Below, piece after piece: positions 25,738 to 34,411 of a stretch of 34,433 nucleotides of DNA. This stretch comes from Acetobacteraceae bacterium (GTDB taxonomy: Bacteria; Pseudomonadota; Alphaproteobacteria; Acetobacterales; Acetobacteraceae), in contig SHWL01000031.1 in the NCBI GenBank assembly GCA_009693865.1, positions 1-34,433 on the forward strand, read 5' to 3'. Position 1 is the first letter of the stretch; the number at the start of each line of letters is the position of its first letter. Both the position numbers and the translations under genes were made by a program. The notes below the pieces were generated by a model. The model saw nothing but the letters and a program-made list of their open reading frames with translations. It was not told where the DNA came from and did no database searches.

Positions 25738-26409
25738 TTATCCCGACGGCCAGCGGCGCAAAGCCGCCTCACCGGGTTCCGCCAGCCGGTAAACCCCGCG
25801 TTCCACGCGCTCGAACCAGCCATAAACGTTGCGAAACAGAATGCTTTGCGCCCGGGGAGCCAAAACCGCCAGGTCCCTGGGCCGCGACGGACCGCAGCGC
25901 AGCGCAGCCGCGCAGGCCAATGCCTGCTGACGATAGGCCGTCATCACCGGTTGTCGTGTCGAGCCTCCAACGGCCGGGTCGCCGTGCCGGGCGGCGTGCT
26001 CCCGCAGCAGGCGGCGGCGCCGGGGGATATCGGGGCGCGGTATGTACGGCCCGGGTTCGATGAGAACCTGAACGCGGCCGGTACTGGCGGTCACTACCAG
26101 CAGGCCAAACCCAAGCAGACGGCACAGCCGTTGGGCGCGCCTGTCCTGATCTCGCCCGCGCCTTGTTTGCCGGACCGCCAGCCAGACCTCGTCCGCGGCG
26201 CGCAGCCGGTCGACGCCCTGGAGAATCAGCTCCAGATTCAGCGCCATTTTCAGTTCGGCGATCACGACGCGCGGCGGTTCGTCCTCTCGCACCGCGACAA
26301 TGTCGCAGCCAAGGACCTCGCCTTTCACCTCGAACCCCTGGACTTCGAGGAAGTCCTTCACATGGGCGTACAGCGAGGTTTCGGGATCGCGCGCGACTCG
26401 GACCGTCAT
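25738..26409 (-). CDS. DUF2161 protein with PD-(D/E)XK nuclease-like core
   Basis: A 223-residue protein. The N-terminal half has a helix (ETSLYAHVKDFLEVQGF), then GCDIVAV with Asp36 and VVIAELK with Glu52-x-Lys54. This D...ExK arrangement is the core of PD-(D/E)XK nucleases, and the family is annotated as a putative phosphodiesterase. The C-terminus, YGWFERVERGVYRLAEPGEA, looks like a small winged-helix. Role unknown: it could act on nucleic acid. ATG 26409 gives a family-like start (the longer frame opens with GTG at 26457). It lies downstream of the two VOC genes on the same strand. Confidence 0.8.
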   Translation of the reverse strand: MTVRVARDPETSLYAHVKDFLEVQGFEVKGEVLGCDIVAVREDEPPRVVIAELKMALNLELILQGVDRLRAADEVWLAVRQTRRGRDQDRRAQRLCRLLGFGLLVVTASTGRVQVLIEPGPYIPRPDIPRRRRLLREHAARHGDPAVGGSTRQPVMTAYRQQALACAAALRCGPSRPRDLAVLAPRAQSILFRNVYGWFERVERGVYRLAEPGEAALRRWPSG

Positions 26410-26474
26410 GGACGCATTTGATCCGGATCGGCGGTGATTCGCAAAGTCCGCCGCCACGCCGGTCCGAAGCGCGC

Positions 26475-26921
26475 TTACATCTGCTCGCTTTGCATGAACT
26501 CGATCACTTCGCCGTTCGGGCCGGTCACAAAAGCGATCCGCACCTCGACCAAAGGCTCCTCGCTCAATCGCCGTGTTCCCGGTTCGACACGGGACACAGC
26601 CCCGGCCGCCAGCGCCCGGGCATACGACGCATCGGTATCCTCGACCTTCAGACAGAAGTGCAGCAGCGCGCCCTCGGTCCGGTCCTCCCAGCGCATTCGC
26701 CGCCGCCCCTCCGCCTGCACGGTGGAACCCTGACCGAAGACCTCCACGAACCTGCCATCACCCGCGTCGAGAAACGCCGCGCGATCGATCCGGCCTGGCA
26801 CCGAGAACGGGAAATGAAGGCGAAATCCCAGGCCCTCGGTATAAAACCGGATCGTTTCGTCGAAGTCGACCGCGCGGATCGCGACATGGTGGAACCCTGG
26901 CGCCGAACCGAGACTCTTCAT
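26475..26921 (-). CDS. VOC-family protein (glyoxalase/bleomycin resistance superfamily)
   Basis: A 148-residue protein made of two beta-alpha-beta-beta-beta modules. Metal-ligand candidates are the His of FHHVAIR (about 11-13), the Glu of RFVEVFG, His of LLHFCLKVED and the Glu in GEVIEFMQ near the end. The arrangement is that of lactoylglutathione lyase-like enzymes. The start ATG 26921 lies 10 bases downstream of the stop of the longer VOC gene, so the two are probably one transcript. Substrate unknown. Confidence 0.85.
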   Translation of the reverse strand: MKSLGSAPGFHHVAIRAVDFDETIRFYTEGLGFRLHFPFSVPGRIDRAAFLDAGDGRFVEVFGQGSTVQAEGRRRMRWEDRTEGALLHFCLKVEDTDASYARALAAGAVSRVEPGTRRLSEEPLVEVRIAFVTGPNGEVIEFMQSEQM

Positions 26922-26931
26922 GGCCGCGGCC

Positions 26932-27879
26932 TCAGGGACTGATGTGGCCGATGAATTTCTCCGGCGGGCGAGTGCCCCACTGCGACCGCAGCCCTTCCTC
27001 CGCCGACACCAGATTGCCGCCGTTACGCGCGTTCAACCGGTCGGTGTCAGCCCAGTGCTCGTGGATCCGGCCCCAGGGATCAGCCCAGTAGTCGTAGACC
27101 TGACTGCCAAGCAGATGACGGCCGATGCCCCACATGTGGTCGTATTTGCCGGTGCCGTTCAGGTATTCGTGGCCCATGAACACGTCGTCGATATCCTGCA
27201 CCTCGAACGAGAAGTGATTGAGCCCGGCACGCGCGTTTTTCATGCAGAAGAACGCGTGGTGGTCGACGTAATCGTCGCCCGCGTCGATCCGGCTGAACTG
27301 CCCAATCAGATTGTCTTTCTCGCCGGCATAAACATCGTCCGAGCAGATCAAGCCCAGAGTTTCGCGGAACCAGCGGACGGTTTCCTGGTTCTTCGGCGAG
27401 CCCATGACCGCGTGGCCGATCCGCTTCACCGTGGACGGGCCAACGGGGAACCGGATCACCTCACCAGCGCGGTTCAGCGGCGCGGCGCCGGAGTTGATGG
27501 CCTGACGGGCGACATGGATCGGCGCCAGGGATTCGATGCCATGCACGATTTCGATCGTATAGCCGTTGGGTTCCGTCAGGCGGACACGTTTGCCGCCGCC
27601 GGGCTCGTCGATCGTTTCGATGCCCGAGGCGCCGGGCAATTTCGCGACGGCCTTCAGATCGGCCTCGTCCGCGACAGCCCAGGCGAACCCGATGAACCCG
27701 GGATCGCCCTTTTCGGTGACGTGGATGTGATGCGCCGGATCGGTGCCGCGCATGTAAAGCGCTTTGTCCGTCCGCGCCGCCCGCGCCATCCCAAACGCCG
27801 TCAGGAATGCCTCCTGGGCGTCCAGATCCGGCGACCGGATCCGGCCGTAAGCGAGGTCTCGAACTTTGATGCCTGCCAT
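26932..27879 (-). CDS. Two-domain VOC protein, extradiol dioxygenase-like
   Basis: A 315-residue protein with a non-catalytic N-domain and a C-domain that holds the likely Fe(II) triad: His in IGHAVMG (about 157-163), His in LNHFSFEV and Glu in HEHWADTDR. This is the layout of type I extradiol ring-cleavage dioxygenases such as catechol 2,3-dioxygenase. Aromatic ring cleavage is possible, but the family also contains enzymes on other substrates. GGGAGAG upstream supports ATG 27879 rather than GTG 27885. It leads a leftward set with the smaller VOC and DUF2161 genes. Confidence 0.85.
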   Translation of the reverse strand: MAGIKVRDLAYGRIRSPDLDAQEAFLTAFGMARAARTDKALYMRGTDPAHHIHVTEKGDPGFIGFAWAVADEADLKAVAKLPGASGIETIDEPGGGKRVRLTEPNGYTIEIVHGIESLAPIHVARQAINSGAAPLNRAGEVIRFPVGPSTVKRIGHAVMGSPKNQETVRWFRETLGLICSDDVYAGEKDNLIGQFSRIDAGDDYVDHHAFFCMKNARAGLNHFSFEVQDIDDVFMGHEYLNGTGKYDHMWGIGRHLLGSQVYDYWADPWGRIHEHWADTDRLNARNGGNLVSAEEGLRSQWGTRPPEKFIGHISP

Positions 27880-27947
27880 GATCACTCTCCCACGACGGTG
27901 TTTTCCGGGACGCTATAACCCGGCGGGCGCCGGAACAACCCCGGGCA

Positions 27948-29840
27948 TCATATCGCGATGCGGACGCCCAATTCGACGACGCGATCGCTGGGGATACGGA
28001 AGAACTCCGTGGCCGGGACGGAGTTGCGCGCCAGCCAGAGAAACAGCCAGCGCCGCCACCAGGAGATATTCGGCGCCATTCCGGGAACAAGGACCTCGCG
28101 GCCGAGGAAGTAGCTCGCCTGCATCGCGTCGAAACCAGCTTCGGGTCCCAGATCTTCCAGCGCGCGCGGAATGTTCGGGCTTTCCATGAAACCATAGCGC
28201 AGCATCACGCGATGGATGCCGGGCGCCAGTTCCTCGACCGTCGAACGCTGGTCTGGGGCTTCCTCCGGACGGTCCGTGGTTTGCACGGTCACGAACATTA
28301 CCTTCTCGTGCAACACCTTGTTATGCTTGAGGTTATGCAGCAACGACGTTGGCACGTAATCCTGGTTGCCGGTCAGAAACACGGCGAGCCCAGGCACGCG
28401 GAGGATGCTGCGCGATCGCGGCAGGCGCGCGAGGAACGGGGCGATCGGCATGCTGTCCTGGCGCCACCGCGCCAACAGCAATTCCCGCCCGCGCCGCCAC
28501 GAGGTCATCAAAGCCATCAGCGCGAGGCCGAGAACCAGCGGGACCCACCCGCCTTCGAGCAATTTCAGGCTGTTCGCGGCGAAAAACACCGCGTCGACGA
28601 GGAATACGCCACCAAATATCGCGACGGCCGCGGCGCGCGGCCAATGGAACTGACGGCGGAACACCACCATCGCCAGCACCGTGTCGCACATGAACGTGGC
28701 CGTGACCGCGATGCCGTAGGCCGACGCCAGATTACTCGAGGTTTTGAACAGCACGACAAGGATCAGGACACCCGCGAGCAGTGCGGTGTTCACTTGCGGA
28801 ACATAGATTTGGCCCTCCTCGGTGTTCGAGGTGTGGCGGACGGTCAGGCGTGGCAGCAAGCCTAACTGCATGCATTGCCGCGCGACGGAATAAGCGCCCG
28901 AAATGACAGCCTGGCTGGCGATCACGGTCGCCGCCGTGGCCATCAGGACCAGCGGCAACCGGCTCCATTCCGGCGCCATCAGGAAGAACGGATTTTCCAC
29001 CGCGGACGGATCCCGCAGGATCAACGCGCCCTGGCCGAAGTAGTTAAGGGTCAGGCTCGGAAGAACGATGAAGAACCAGCTGATCCGGATCGGTTTGCGC
29101 CCAAAATGGCCCATGTCGACATATAGCGCCTCGGCCCCGGTCACGCAGAGCACGACGGCCCCAAGAGCAAAAAACGCGAGGCCTTTGTAAGTGGCGCAGA
29201 GCGCGATCGCATGCAACGGCGACAGTGCCAGCAGCACCGAAGGACGATGAATGATCTGAGCGATACCCAGGATGGCCAGAAGCAGAAACCAGGCGGCCAT
29301 GACCGGCCCGAAAATCCGTCCGACGCTGCTCGTGCCGCGATACTGCACCGCGAATAGCGCGATGATCACCGCCAGGCTGATCGGCAGGACGTATTGTTTC
29401 AGGGTCGGTGCCGCGATCTCCAACCCCTCCACCGCGGACATGACCGAAATCGCCGGTGTGATGATGCCGTCGCCAAAGAACAGACAGGCGCCGACGATCC
29501 CGACGAGGCCAAGCGCGTGACGGGTTCCCGCGTTGACCGAAACCCGCTGCGCCAGGGCTGTCAGAGCCAGAATTCCGCCCTCGCCGTGATTGTCCGCGCG
29601 CATGATCAGCGACACGTATTTCACGGTGACGATCAGAATGAGCGACCAGAAGAACAGCGACAGGAGACCGAGAATCTCGGTTTCGCTGATCGGAACGCCT
29701 TCGAAGACCTGGAGGCTCGCCTTCAGGGCATACAGCGGGCTGGTGCCGATGTCGCCATAAACGACGCCGATCACCGCCAGGAGCGCGCTTACCGATGGAG
29801 CCGTCCTCGGCGCGGGCTCAGCAGGGTCCGGATTGGTCAA
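27948..29840 (-). CDS. kup: Kup-type potassium uptake protein
   Basis: A 630-residue membrane protein that imports K+ with protons. It opens with [20 protein letters not shown], the hallmark of Kup, and has 12 hydrophobic segments over about 430 residues followed by a soluble C-terminal domain. [16 protein letters not shown]-like and [19 protein letters not shown] segments are also typical. No ATG or GTG lies in the right place and the frame starts with TTG at 29840, which would be a weak start. It follows gcrA on the same strand after 139 bases. Confidence 0.93.
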   Translation of the reverse strand: MTNPDPAEPAPRTAPSVSALLAVIGVVYGDIGTSPLYALKASLQVFEGVPISETEILGLLSLFFWSLILIVTVKYVSLIMRADNHGEGGILALTALAQRVSVNAGTRHALGLVGIVGACLFFGDGIITPAISVMSAVEGLEIAAPTLKQYVLPISLAVIIALFAVQYRGTSSVGRIFGPVMAAWFLLLAILGIAQIIHRPSVLLALSPLHAIALCATYKGLAFFALGAVVLCVTGAEALYVDMGHFGRKPIRISWFFIVLPSLTLNYFGQGALILRDPSAVENPFFLMAPEWSRLPLVLMATAATVIASQAVISGAYSVARQCMQLGLLPRLTVRHTSNTEEGQIYVPQVNTALLAGVLILVVLFKTSSNLASAYGIAVTATFMCDTVLAMVVFRRQFHWPRAAAVAIFGGVFLVDAVFFAANSLKLLEGGWVPLVLGLALMALMTSWRRGRELLLARWRQDSMPIAPFLARLPRSRSILRVPGLAVFLTGNQDYVPTSLLHNLKHNKVLHEKVMFVTVQTTDRPEEAPDQRSTVEELAPGIHRVMLRYGFMESPNIPRALEDLGPEAGFDAMQASYFLGREVLVPGMAPNISWWRRWLFLWLARNSVPATEFFRIPSDRVVELGVRIAI

Positions 29841-29979
29841 ACTGTGTCTCGGCCAAAAGTCCGGTACGTCGTATCGACCATGTCACACCCCGCGTCGCCC
29901 CGGCCAGCCGATATCGGGCGGCGGTCGATTACGCTCGCGGCGGGTGACTGTCAAAGGGCAAGACGGGCAAGGGGATGCG

Positions 29980-30570
29980 TCACGCGGCGTCCTCGCGCCG
30001 GTCGCGCACCCTGACGTAAGCGACCTTCACGTGGTCCTCGCAATACGGCCGGCCCGGCTCGGACGGCACGTCGCAGAAGTGAAAATCGCGGGTTCCCGGC
30101 TCGCCCAACGGCCAGCAGCAGGTGACGATCCGCCCGTAAGGTCTGGGCGCGGCGGCGACCTGCCGGGGCTGAGGGGCCGCCATCGGACGTGGCGGGGCCA
30201 TCGCCGGCCGAGGCGAGGGCGGCGCCATGACGACCGGTCGCGCGATCACCCGTGGCGCGGCAGCTGGCGCCCTTTGGACCGGCGCGGCGGGAGTGGTACC
30301 GATGACGGTGAAGGATTGATCCCCATCGCTCACCGTGCTTGCCAAAGGCGGCAGCGTCGGACCCTCGACCCGGCGGACAACCGCGAGGCGGACCGGCGCG
30401 GCATCGGGATCGCGGCGGATCGGCGACGGGCGGGCGGGCAAATCGAGTCTGTGCGCCTTGCCAACGATGGCATTCTTCGTCACGCCCAGACGGCGCCCGA
30501 TCTCGGCGGTGGAAAGCCCCTCCGCCCAGAGCCCGCGCAACTGGCCAATAATCTCGTCGCTCCACTCCAT
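29980..30570 (-). CDS. gcrA: GcrA-family cell-cycle regulator
   Basis: A 196-residue alphaproteobacterial regulator. The N-terminal HTH domain, MEWSDEIIGQLRGLW then STAEIGRRLGVTKNAIVGKA (in 45 residues), is diagnostic. GcrA binds sigma70-RNA polymerase and activates promoters containing methylated GANTC sites; in Caulobacter it acts between DnaA and CtrA. A Pro/Ala-rich middle leads to a C-terminal Cys-containing segment (TCCWPLGEPGTRDFHFCD ... YCEDH), which binds sigma factor domain 2 in Caulobacter. GGAGG precedes ATG 30570; the upstream start at 30597 is less likely. A DnaA-box-like sequence and a GAGTC lie about 100 bases upstream. Confidence 0.93.
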   Translation of the reverse strand: MEWSDEIIGQLRGLWAEGLSTAEIGRRLGVTKNAIVGKAHRLDLPARPSPIRRDPDAAPVRLAVVRRVEGPTLPPLASTVSDGDQSFTVIGTTPAAPVQRAPAAAPRVIARPVVMAPPSPRPAMAPPRPMAAPQPRQVAAAPRPYGRIVTCCWPLGEPGTRDFHFCDVPSEPGRPYCEDHVKVAYVRVRDRREDAA

Positions 30571-30660
30571 CTTGTGACCTCCCTCGGATCCAGACACCAG
30601 ATACAGTATCGTGGTCGAAGCCAGGTCTCAATGGAAGAAATGCACGTTCCCACAAAAAGT

Positions 30661-30676
30661 TGTGGACAACCGAGTC
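30661..30676 (-). promoter_or_regulatory. DnaA-box-like site and GANTC methylation site upstream of gcrA
   Basis: TGTGGACAA (30661-30669) is the exact complement of TTGTCCACA, a DnaA box form common in GC-rich bacteria. Two bases farther from gcrA, GAGTC (30672-30676) is a GANTC site for the CcrM methylase. Both lie 90-106 bases before the gcrA start. In Caulobacter, DnaA activates gcrA and methylation of GANTC tunes cell-cycle promoters, so the placement is sensible. A single match of each could occur by chance. Confidence 0.5.
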
Positions 30677-30721
30677 CCACACCACAAGATATGGGGTTTC
30701 AGACCTTCCCGAGCGCGTCGA

Positions 30722-31675
30722 TCAGAACAAAAGCCCCTTTTTCAGCAAACCATGCACGCCCTTTTCCCCGTTCACCGTTTGGGTGACGTGGAAATCGACC
30801 GCCAGAGAGCAGAATTGATAGGCTTGCTCCCGCGACAGATTGGAGCGGGCGGCGATGAAGGCGATCATCTGACGCAGCGCCTGTTTCATCGCGAGGTCGA
30901 GGTCCTCGTTCATGCCCATGGTGATGAAATGGCCTGGCGTTTCCGCGCGCGGATAGGTCAGCAACGGCGCCGCGCCAGTCTTCTTGTGCAGAACCAGTGT
31001 GAAGGTTCCGGTCAGGCAGATTTCCAGCGCGTTGATGCAGACCTCGCCGTCGCCCTGGACGCCATGGCCGTCGCCCGCGGAGAACAGCGCGCCTGGGGCC
31101 CAGACAGGCAGAAACAACGTCGAACCGGCCGTCAACTCCTTGTTATCCAGGTTGCCGCCATGTTCGCGCGGCTGGATGGTGGAGATCGTGCCGTAGCGCG
31201 GCTGCGGCGCGACACCCATGACCCCGAAGAACGGCGCCAGTGTCAGCTCAGTGCCCCACGGCAAACGGCAGGTGCCCTTGGCACGGTCAACCGGGATGTG
31301 GCTCAGATACCGGTCCGGAAAATCCTCGGGCAGCGTGCCGGCCAGCGGGCGGAACCCGCAATAACCCCAGTCGTTGCCCACTTCGATCGCATCGATGCGG
31401 ACTTCCAGCATGTCGCCAGGCTCCGCTCCGGCCACGCCGACCGGTCCGGTCAGGATATGACCTCCCGCGCGGGGGATCTTCGAGGCATGGATCGCCGCCA
31501 GCGCGGGCGGGATCGTCATGCCGGAGCCCGGGGGCGGCATGACCTCGGGCGCGCCGGAGACGCATTCCAGGACGACGGTGTCGCCGGACTCGATCGTGAT
31601 GAGGGGTGGATAGGCGGCGTCGAACGTGCCCCAGCGGGCGGTCTCCGGACCGGCGGAGAGACGATGTGTGGGCAT
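30722..31675 (-). CDS. Acetamidase/formamidase family hydrolase
   Basis: A 317-residue FmdA/AmdA-type amidase, which releases ammonia from formamide, acetamide or similar small amides. Typical segments are THRLSAGPETARWGTFDAAYPP, PVGVAGAEPGDMLEVRI, PREHGGNLDNKELTAGSTLF in part, and FSAGDGHGVQGDGEVC, where the His/Asp/Glu residues are likely metal or catalytic ligands. GGAG lies upstream of ATG 31675, which is favoured over the frame from 31720. It stands between gcrA and tatA in the same orientation, without an obvious partner transporter. Confidence 0.9.
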   Translation of the reverse strand: MPTHRLSAGPETARWGTFDAAYPPLITIESGDTVVLECVSGAPEVMPPPGSGMTIPPALAAIHASKIPRAGGHILTGPVGVAGAEPGDMLEVRIDAIEVGNDWGYCGFRPLAGTLPEDFPDRYLSHIPVDRAKGTCRLPWGTELTLAPFFGVMGVAPQPRYGTISTIQPREHGGNLDNKELTAGSTLFLPVWAPGALFSAGDGHGVQGDGEVCINALEICLTGTFTLVLHKKTGAAPLLTYPRAETPGHFITMGMNEDLDLAMKQALRQMIAFIAARSNLSREQAYQFCSLAVDFHVTQTVNGEKGVHGLLKKGLLF

Positions 31676-31848
31676 GAGGGCTCCTCGATCCTGAGTTATG
31701 CTGCTGTAGGTAACCAGCATTCCTCAGGATAAGGCCAGCGCTTCTGACGTAAAGTCGTTGCCCGGCGGTTCTTGACGATCAGCGGGACCGAGAGCCGGCC
31801 GCGCGCCATGGCCCGGCGATCACGTCCCGATCGCGGACAAATGTGACG

Positions 31849-32094
31849 CTACGCGCGTTCTTTGGCGGTTTCGCGCGCCGCGGGCTGGGCTTTTCCGTCC
31901 GGTCCGGTGATCGAGCCCGCGTTCTTGTCGGCGCTGGCCTCCATCGAGACGTCGTCGGGTTCCGCCATGTTTTTCTTGAAGGACTTGATGCCCTTGGCGA
32001 AGTCACCCATCAGACTGCTGACCTTGCCGCCGCCAAACAGCAGCAGCACGACCAAAAGCACGACGGCCCAGTGCCAAATGCTGAAGCTGCCCAT
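31849..32094 (-). CDS. tatA: Twin-arginine translocase subunit TatA
   Basis: An 81-residue protein with one N-terminal membrane helix ([19 protein letters not shown]), the Phe-Gly hinge FGGGK, an amphipathic helix ([16 protein letters not shown]) and a polar tail. TatA polymerises to form the pore for folded proteins. Two exported proteins of this window would be suitable cargo in principle; CopA has a clear Tat signal. tatB and tatC are not next to it, which is a common but not universal arrangement. ATG 32094 is chosen; a longer frame to 32223 has no membrane start. Confidence 0.93.
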   Translation of the reverse strand: MGSFSIWHWAVVLLVVLLLFGGGKVSSLMGDFAKGIKSFKKNMAEPDDVSMEASADKNAGSITGPDGKAQPAARETAKERA

Positions 32095-32494
32095 GATTCC
32101 TCCGTCCAACCCGCGCCCCCGGTTCTGGCCGCGCCAGCCGGTTGCCGCACAAATGGCGCGGCCCGCGCCCCGATGCAAGCGGGATATGGATGCGCGCCGG
32201 GACAATCGGCCGAAACCTGGCAAATGCCGGGCTGAATTGCCCGCGGGTTCCCCCCCCTCCGAGCTTTTCTCTCACGCGGTCAATCTTTCGCGTCTTTCGT
32301 GACACGATTCGTTGCCGTCAGCGCTTCGAACGGATAACGTCACGTCCGGAGGCCCATCCCGGCCGCCTGAACGATGCCGGGAACGCCACCGAGGGAGGGC
32401 GTCGCGGTGAGTATCGCCGTCGCGCCCCTGTGCAACAGGGTGGCCTGCCTGGGGTCCCTGACGGACCGCCCGCGACCGGAAAGGCGACACGACG
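32095..32494. other. Divergent intergenic region between tatA and the cold-shock gene
   Basis: 400 bases with no supported gene. It must hold promoters for both flanking genes. Close to the cold-shock gene, two small hairpins follow each other: CCCTG-tgcaa-CAGGG (32426-32440) and GGTCC-ctgac-GGACC (32453-32467). They could form a structured 5' leader, as cold-shock mRNAs often have. A GANTC site (GATTC) is at 32306-32310. None of these is decisive. Confidence 0.4.
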
Positions 32495-32704
32495 ATGCCC
32501 ACTGGCACCGTGAAATGGTTCAACGCAACCAAAGGCTACGGCTTCATCGGCCCGGAGGCCGGGGGCAAAGATATTTTCGTTCACATCAGCGCCGTCCAGA
32601 AGGCCGGCATGCGCACCCTCAACGAGGGGCAAAAACTGTCGTTCGAGATCGAACAACAGGCCAATGGCCGCGCGGCCGCGGTCAACCTGGGGGAGGAGGC
32701 CTGA
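32495..32704 (+). CDS. Cold-shock domain protein (CspA family)
   Basis: A 69-residue single cold-shock domain, an RNA chaperone. It has [19 protein letters not shown] with RNP1 (KGYGFI) and RNP2 (IFVHISAV), and the usual end [15 protein letters not shown] precedes ATG. Many alphaproteobacteria have several such proteins, and induction by cold cannot be inferred, though the long upstream region could hold a leader. Confidence 0.95.
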   Translation: MPTGTVKWFNATKGYGFIGPEAGGKDIFVHISAVQKAGMRTLNEGQKLSFEIEQQANGRAAAVNLGEEA

Positions 32705-32809
32705 CCCGTCATCAGGCGACGCCCGCGATCCCCGCGGCGGCCATGTCGCACTCGATGTCCCGAACCTGGGCCATGGGCCAAAGACCGCGGGCCGGTCACG
32801 GCAATTGTG

Positions 32810-32974
32810 ATTTTGGCGCTGACGCTTGCTTTTTCGTCACCCTCCGGCGTGACCGGAGGATCGGAAGCGGCACAAATCCGCGTATAAGCGCGCCGGAAAG
32901 AAAGGCGTGGTGCCGCTCCGGATCCTCCGGGCACGCCGGAGGATGACGATTGGGGAGAGGTCAGCAGCCAAAAT
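32810..32974. repeat. Palindromic element D (39-bp arms, with outer inverted repeats)
   Basis: Inner arms 32835-32873 and 32910-32948 are inverted copies with 35 of 39 positions paired, beginning CGTCA and ending TGACG, around a 36-nt loop. Outside, ATTTTGGCGCTGAC (32810-32823) and the complement of 32960-32974 (ATTTTGGCTGCTGAC) form a second inverted repeat with one inserted base. Outer repeats differ from those of A, B and C, so it is probably a different subfamily with the same nested plan. It fills much of the 352 bases between the cold-shock and methyltransferase genes; the remainder shows nothing else. Confidence 0.85.
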
Positions 32975-33056
32975 GAGAATTACTGGGCCGATCACGTAGG
33001 GCTTGCACGACACCGATCTGTCATCTAGGCAGACAACGAATTGGGGATGGGCCGCG

Positions 33057-33737
33057 ATGAGTCATACCCTGGAAGAACGCGTCCGATCGCGGCGCCTGCC
33101 AGGCGCTACACCTGAGGTCGCACTCGATGCCGCCGCGATCCGGGACGCATACCGGCGCTGGTCTGGCTTTTACGATGTCGTGTTCGGCGGAGTCTCGTCG
33201 GCGGGACGCAAACGGGCCGCCGCGCTGGTCAACCGCCTGCCAGGGCGCGCCGTATTGGAAGTCGGAGTCGGCACCGGCCTCGCCTTGCCACGTTACACAC
33301 CTGACAAGCGAATCGTCGGCATCGATCTGTCCGCGGAAATGCTTGCCCTCGCGCGCCGCCGGGTCACGGAACTTGGTCTGCGGAATGTCGAGGGCCTGCT
33401 GGAAATGGACGCCGAGGCGACCGATTTCTCCGATGGGCAGTTCGACACGGCGGTGGCGATGTTCGTGGCCTCGGTGGTGCCGAATCCCCGCCGCTTGCTC
33501 GCGGAGTTGCGGCGCGTGGTGAAGCCGGGCGGCAATATCCTGCTGGTTAATCATTTCGCCGCCCAGGGTGGTCCACGCTGGTGGGTGGAACGGGCGATGG
33601 CGCCGATGTCCCGGCGCCTGGGGTGGCACCCCGATTTCGCCATGCAGGCGTTGTTCGAGGCCGAGGATATCGCCGGAATCGAGACCAGCAAGGTGGCGCC
33701 GTTCGGGATTTTCACTTTGGTGCGGCTGCGGAACTGA
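33057..33737 (+). CDS. Class I SAM-dependent methyltransferase, PmtA-like (phospholipid N-methyltransferase)
   Basis: A 226-residue methyltransferase. Motif I, AVLEVGVGTGLALP (65-78), and the preceding YRRWSGFYDVVFGGVSSAGR segment resemble the Rhodobacter-type phosphatidylethanolamine N-methyltransferase, which forms phosphatidylcholine. IVGIDLSAEML (motif II region) and GGNILLVNHFAAQGG (post-motif) follow. A role in membrane lipid methylation is a good guess; UbiE-like methylation of other substrates is the alternative. ATG 33057 is favoured over TTG 33003 on start-codon grounds. It is alone on its strand between element D and the convergent dehydrogenase fragment. Confidence 0.8.
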   Translation: MSHTLEERVRSRRLPGATPEVALDAAAIRDAYRRWSGFYDVVFGGVSSAGRKRAAALVNRLPGRAVLEVGVGTGLALPRYTPDKRIVGIDLSAEMLALARRRVTELGLRNVEGLLEMDAEATDFSDGQFDTAVAMFVASVVPNPRRLLAELRRVVKPGGNILLVNHFAAQGGPRWWVERAMAPMSRRLGWHPDFAMQALFEAEDIAGIETSKVAPFGIFTLVRLRN

Positions 33738-33841
33738 CAGTTCCGCGGCTACAACGGATCCCGGGCCGGGACGCGAAATCCCACCTTTACCGCCGCATCT
33801 CACTTCATGGCTTCACGACCGGCCCCCGGCACGCGCCAGCT

Positions 33842-34333
33842 TTACCCCCACCGGCGATACGCCGCCGCGTCAGCCACCCGCCGCTCAGCGAGAGCCAGCG
33901 CGGCCTCCCTTGGCGGGCAATGCCGGGATGCGGCGGCCTCCAGTACGTCTCGCGTATTGGCGGCGATTTTTCCGGCGATCGTCGCGTAGGCGGCCGCCTG
34001 GGTACCGCCACGATACTCGATGGCGGCACAGATCACGCCGCCCGCGTTGGCGCTGAAATCCGGCAAGACCAGAATGCCGGCGGCATGCAGCGCGGCTTCA
34101 GCCTCGGGAGTCGCGGGAATATTGGCGCCTTGCGCGACCATCCTCGCCCGTAGCCGAGCCACGTTGTCGACCCGCAAGACGTCTGGACGGGCAGCGGGGA
34201 TCCAGATTTCACAGGGCACGCCGACGATGGCGTCGCGATCCAGCTTCTCGCCGCCCGGATACGCCGACAATGGACGATGTCCCGACTTAGGCGACGCCCA
34301 AAGACTACCGAGTCGCGCCGCCTTCCTTTCCAC
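33842..34333 (-). pseudogene. Glu/Leu/Phe/Val dehydrogenase, C-terminal part only
   Basis: The visible 163 codons hold the C-terminal part of a glutamate dehydrogenase-type enzyme: VPCEIWIPAARPD, AQGANIPATPEAEAAL, GILVLPDFSANAGGVICAAI and an extension ending in AAAYRRWG. The family-like part starts at about 34282 (GHRPLSAYPGGEK). Normal enzymes are 400 or more residues, with substrate-binding N-domain and Rossmann GxGxxG, all absent here. Upstream lies element E, in which this frame stays open to the window edge (34432). It is therefore either a 5'-truncated gene or a complete one carrying an in-frame palindrome with its N-terminus beyond the window. The GTG at 34333 is not a convincing start. 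Confidence 0.6.
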
Positions 34334-34411
34334 GTCATGGTTCGGCTCGACCGGACCATCCGAAGCGGCACTGTACCGCGACCGATGGTCCGGTCGAGCC
34401 GAACCATGACG
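34333..34411. repeat. Palindromic element E (28-bp arms, 23-nt loop)
   Basis: Perfect inverted repeat, 34333-34360 and 34384-34411, with a 23-nt loop. It opens CGTCATGG and closes CCATGACG. Arm and loop lengths equal those of element A. The arms differ from A at six positions, each change matched by its complement on the other side, and 16 of 23 loop bases are the same, including the final CCGCGACC. Outer repeats like those of A cannot be judged, because the window ends 22 bases farther on. It lies at the upstream edge of the dehydrogenase fragment. Confidence 0.9.

Noticed and set aside
29951-30685. A 244-codon frame over the gcrA region on the same strand
   Set aside because: It is an alternative frame of gcrA in GC-rich Pro/Ala/Arg-coding sequence; gcrA has the recognised HTH domain and a proper ribosome site.
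33003-33056. A longer start (TTG) for the methyltransferase
   Set aside because: The ATG at 33057 gives a normal family length and the added residues show no similarity to known starts.
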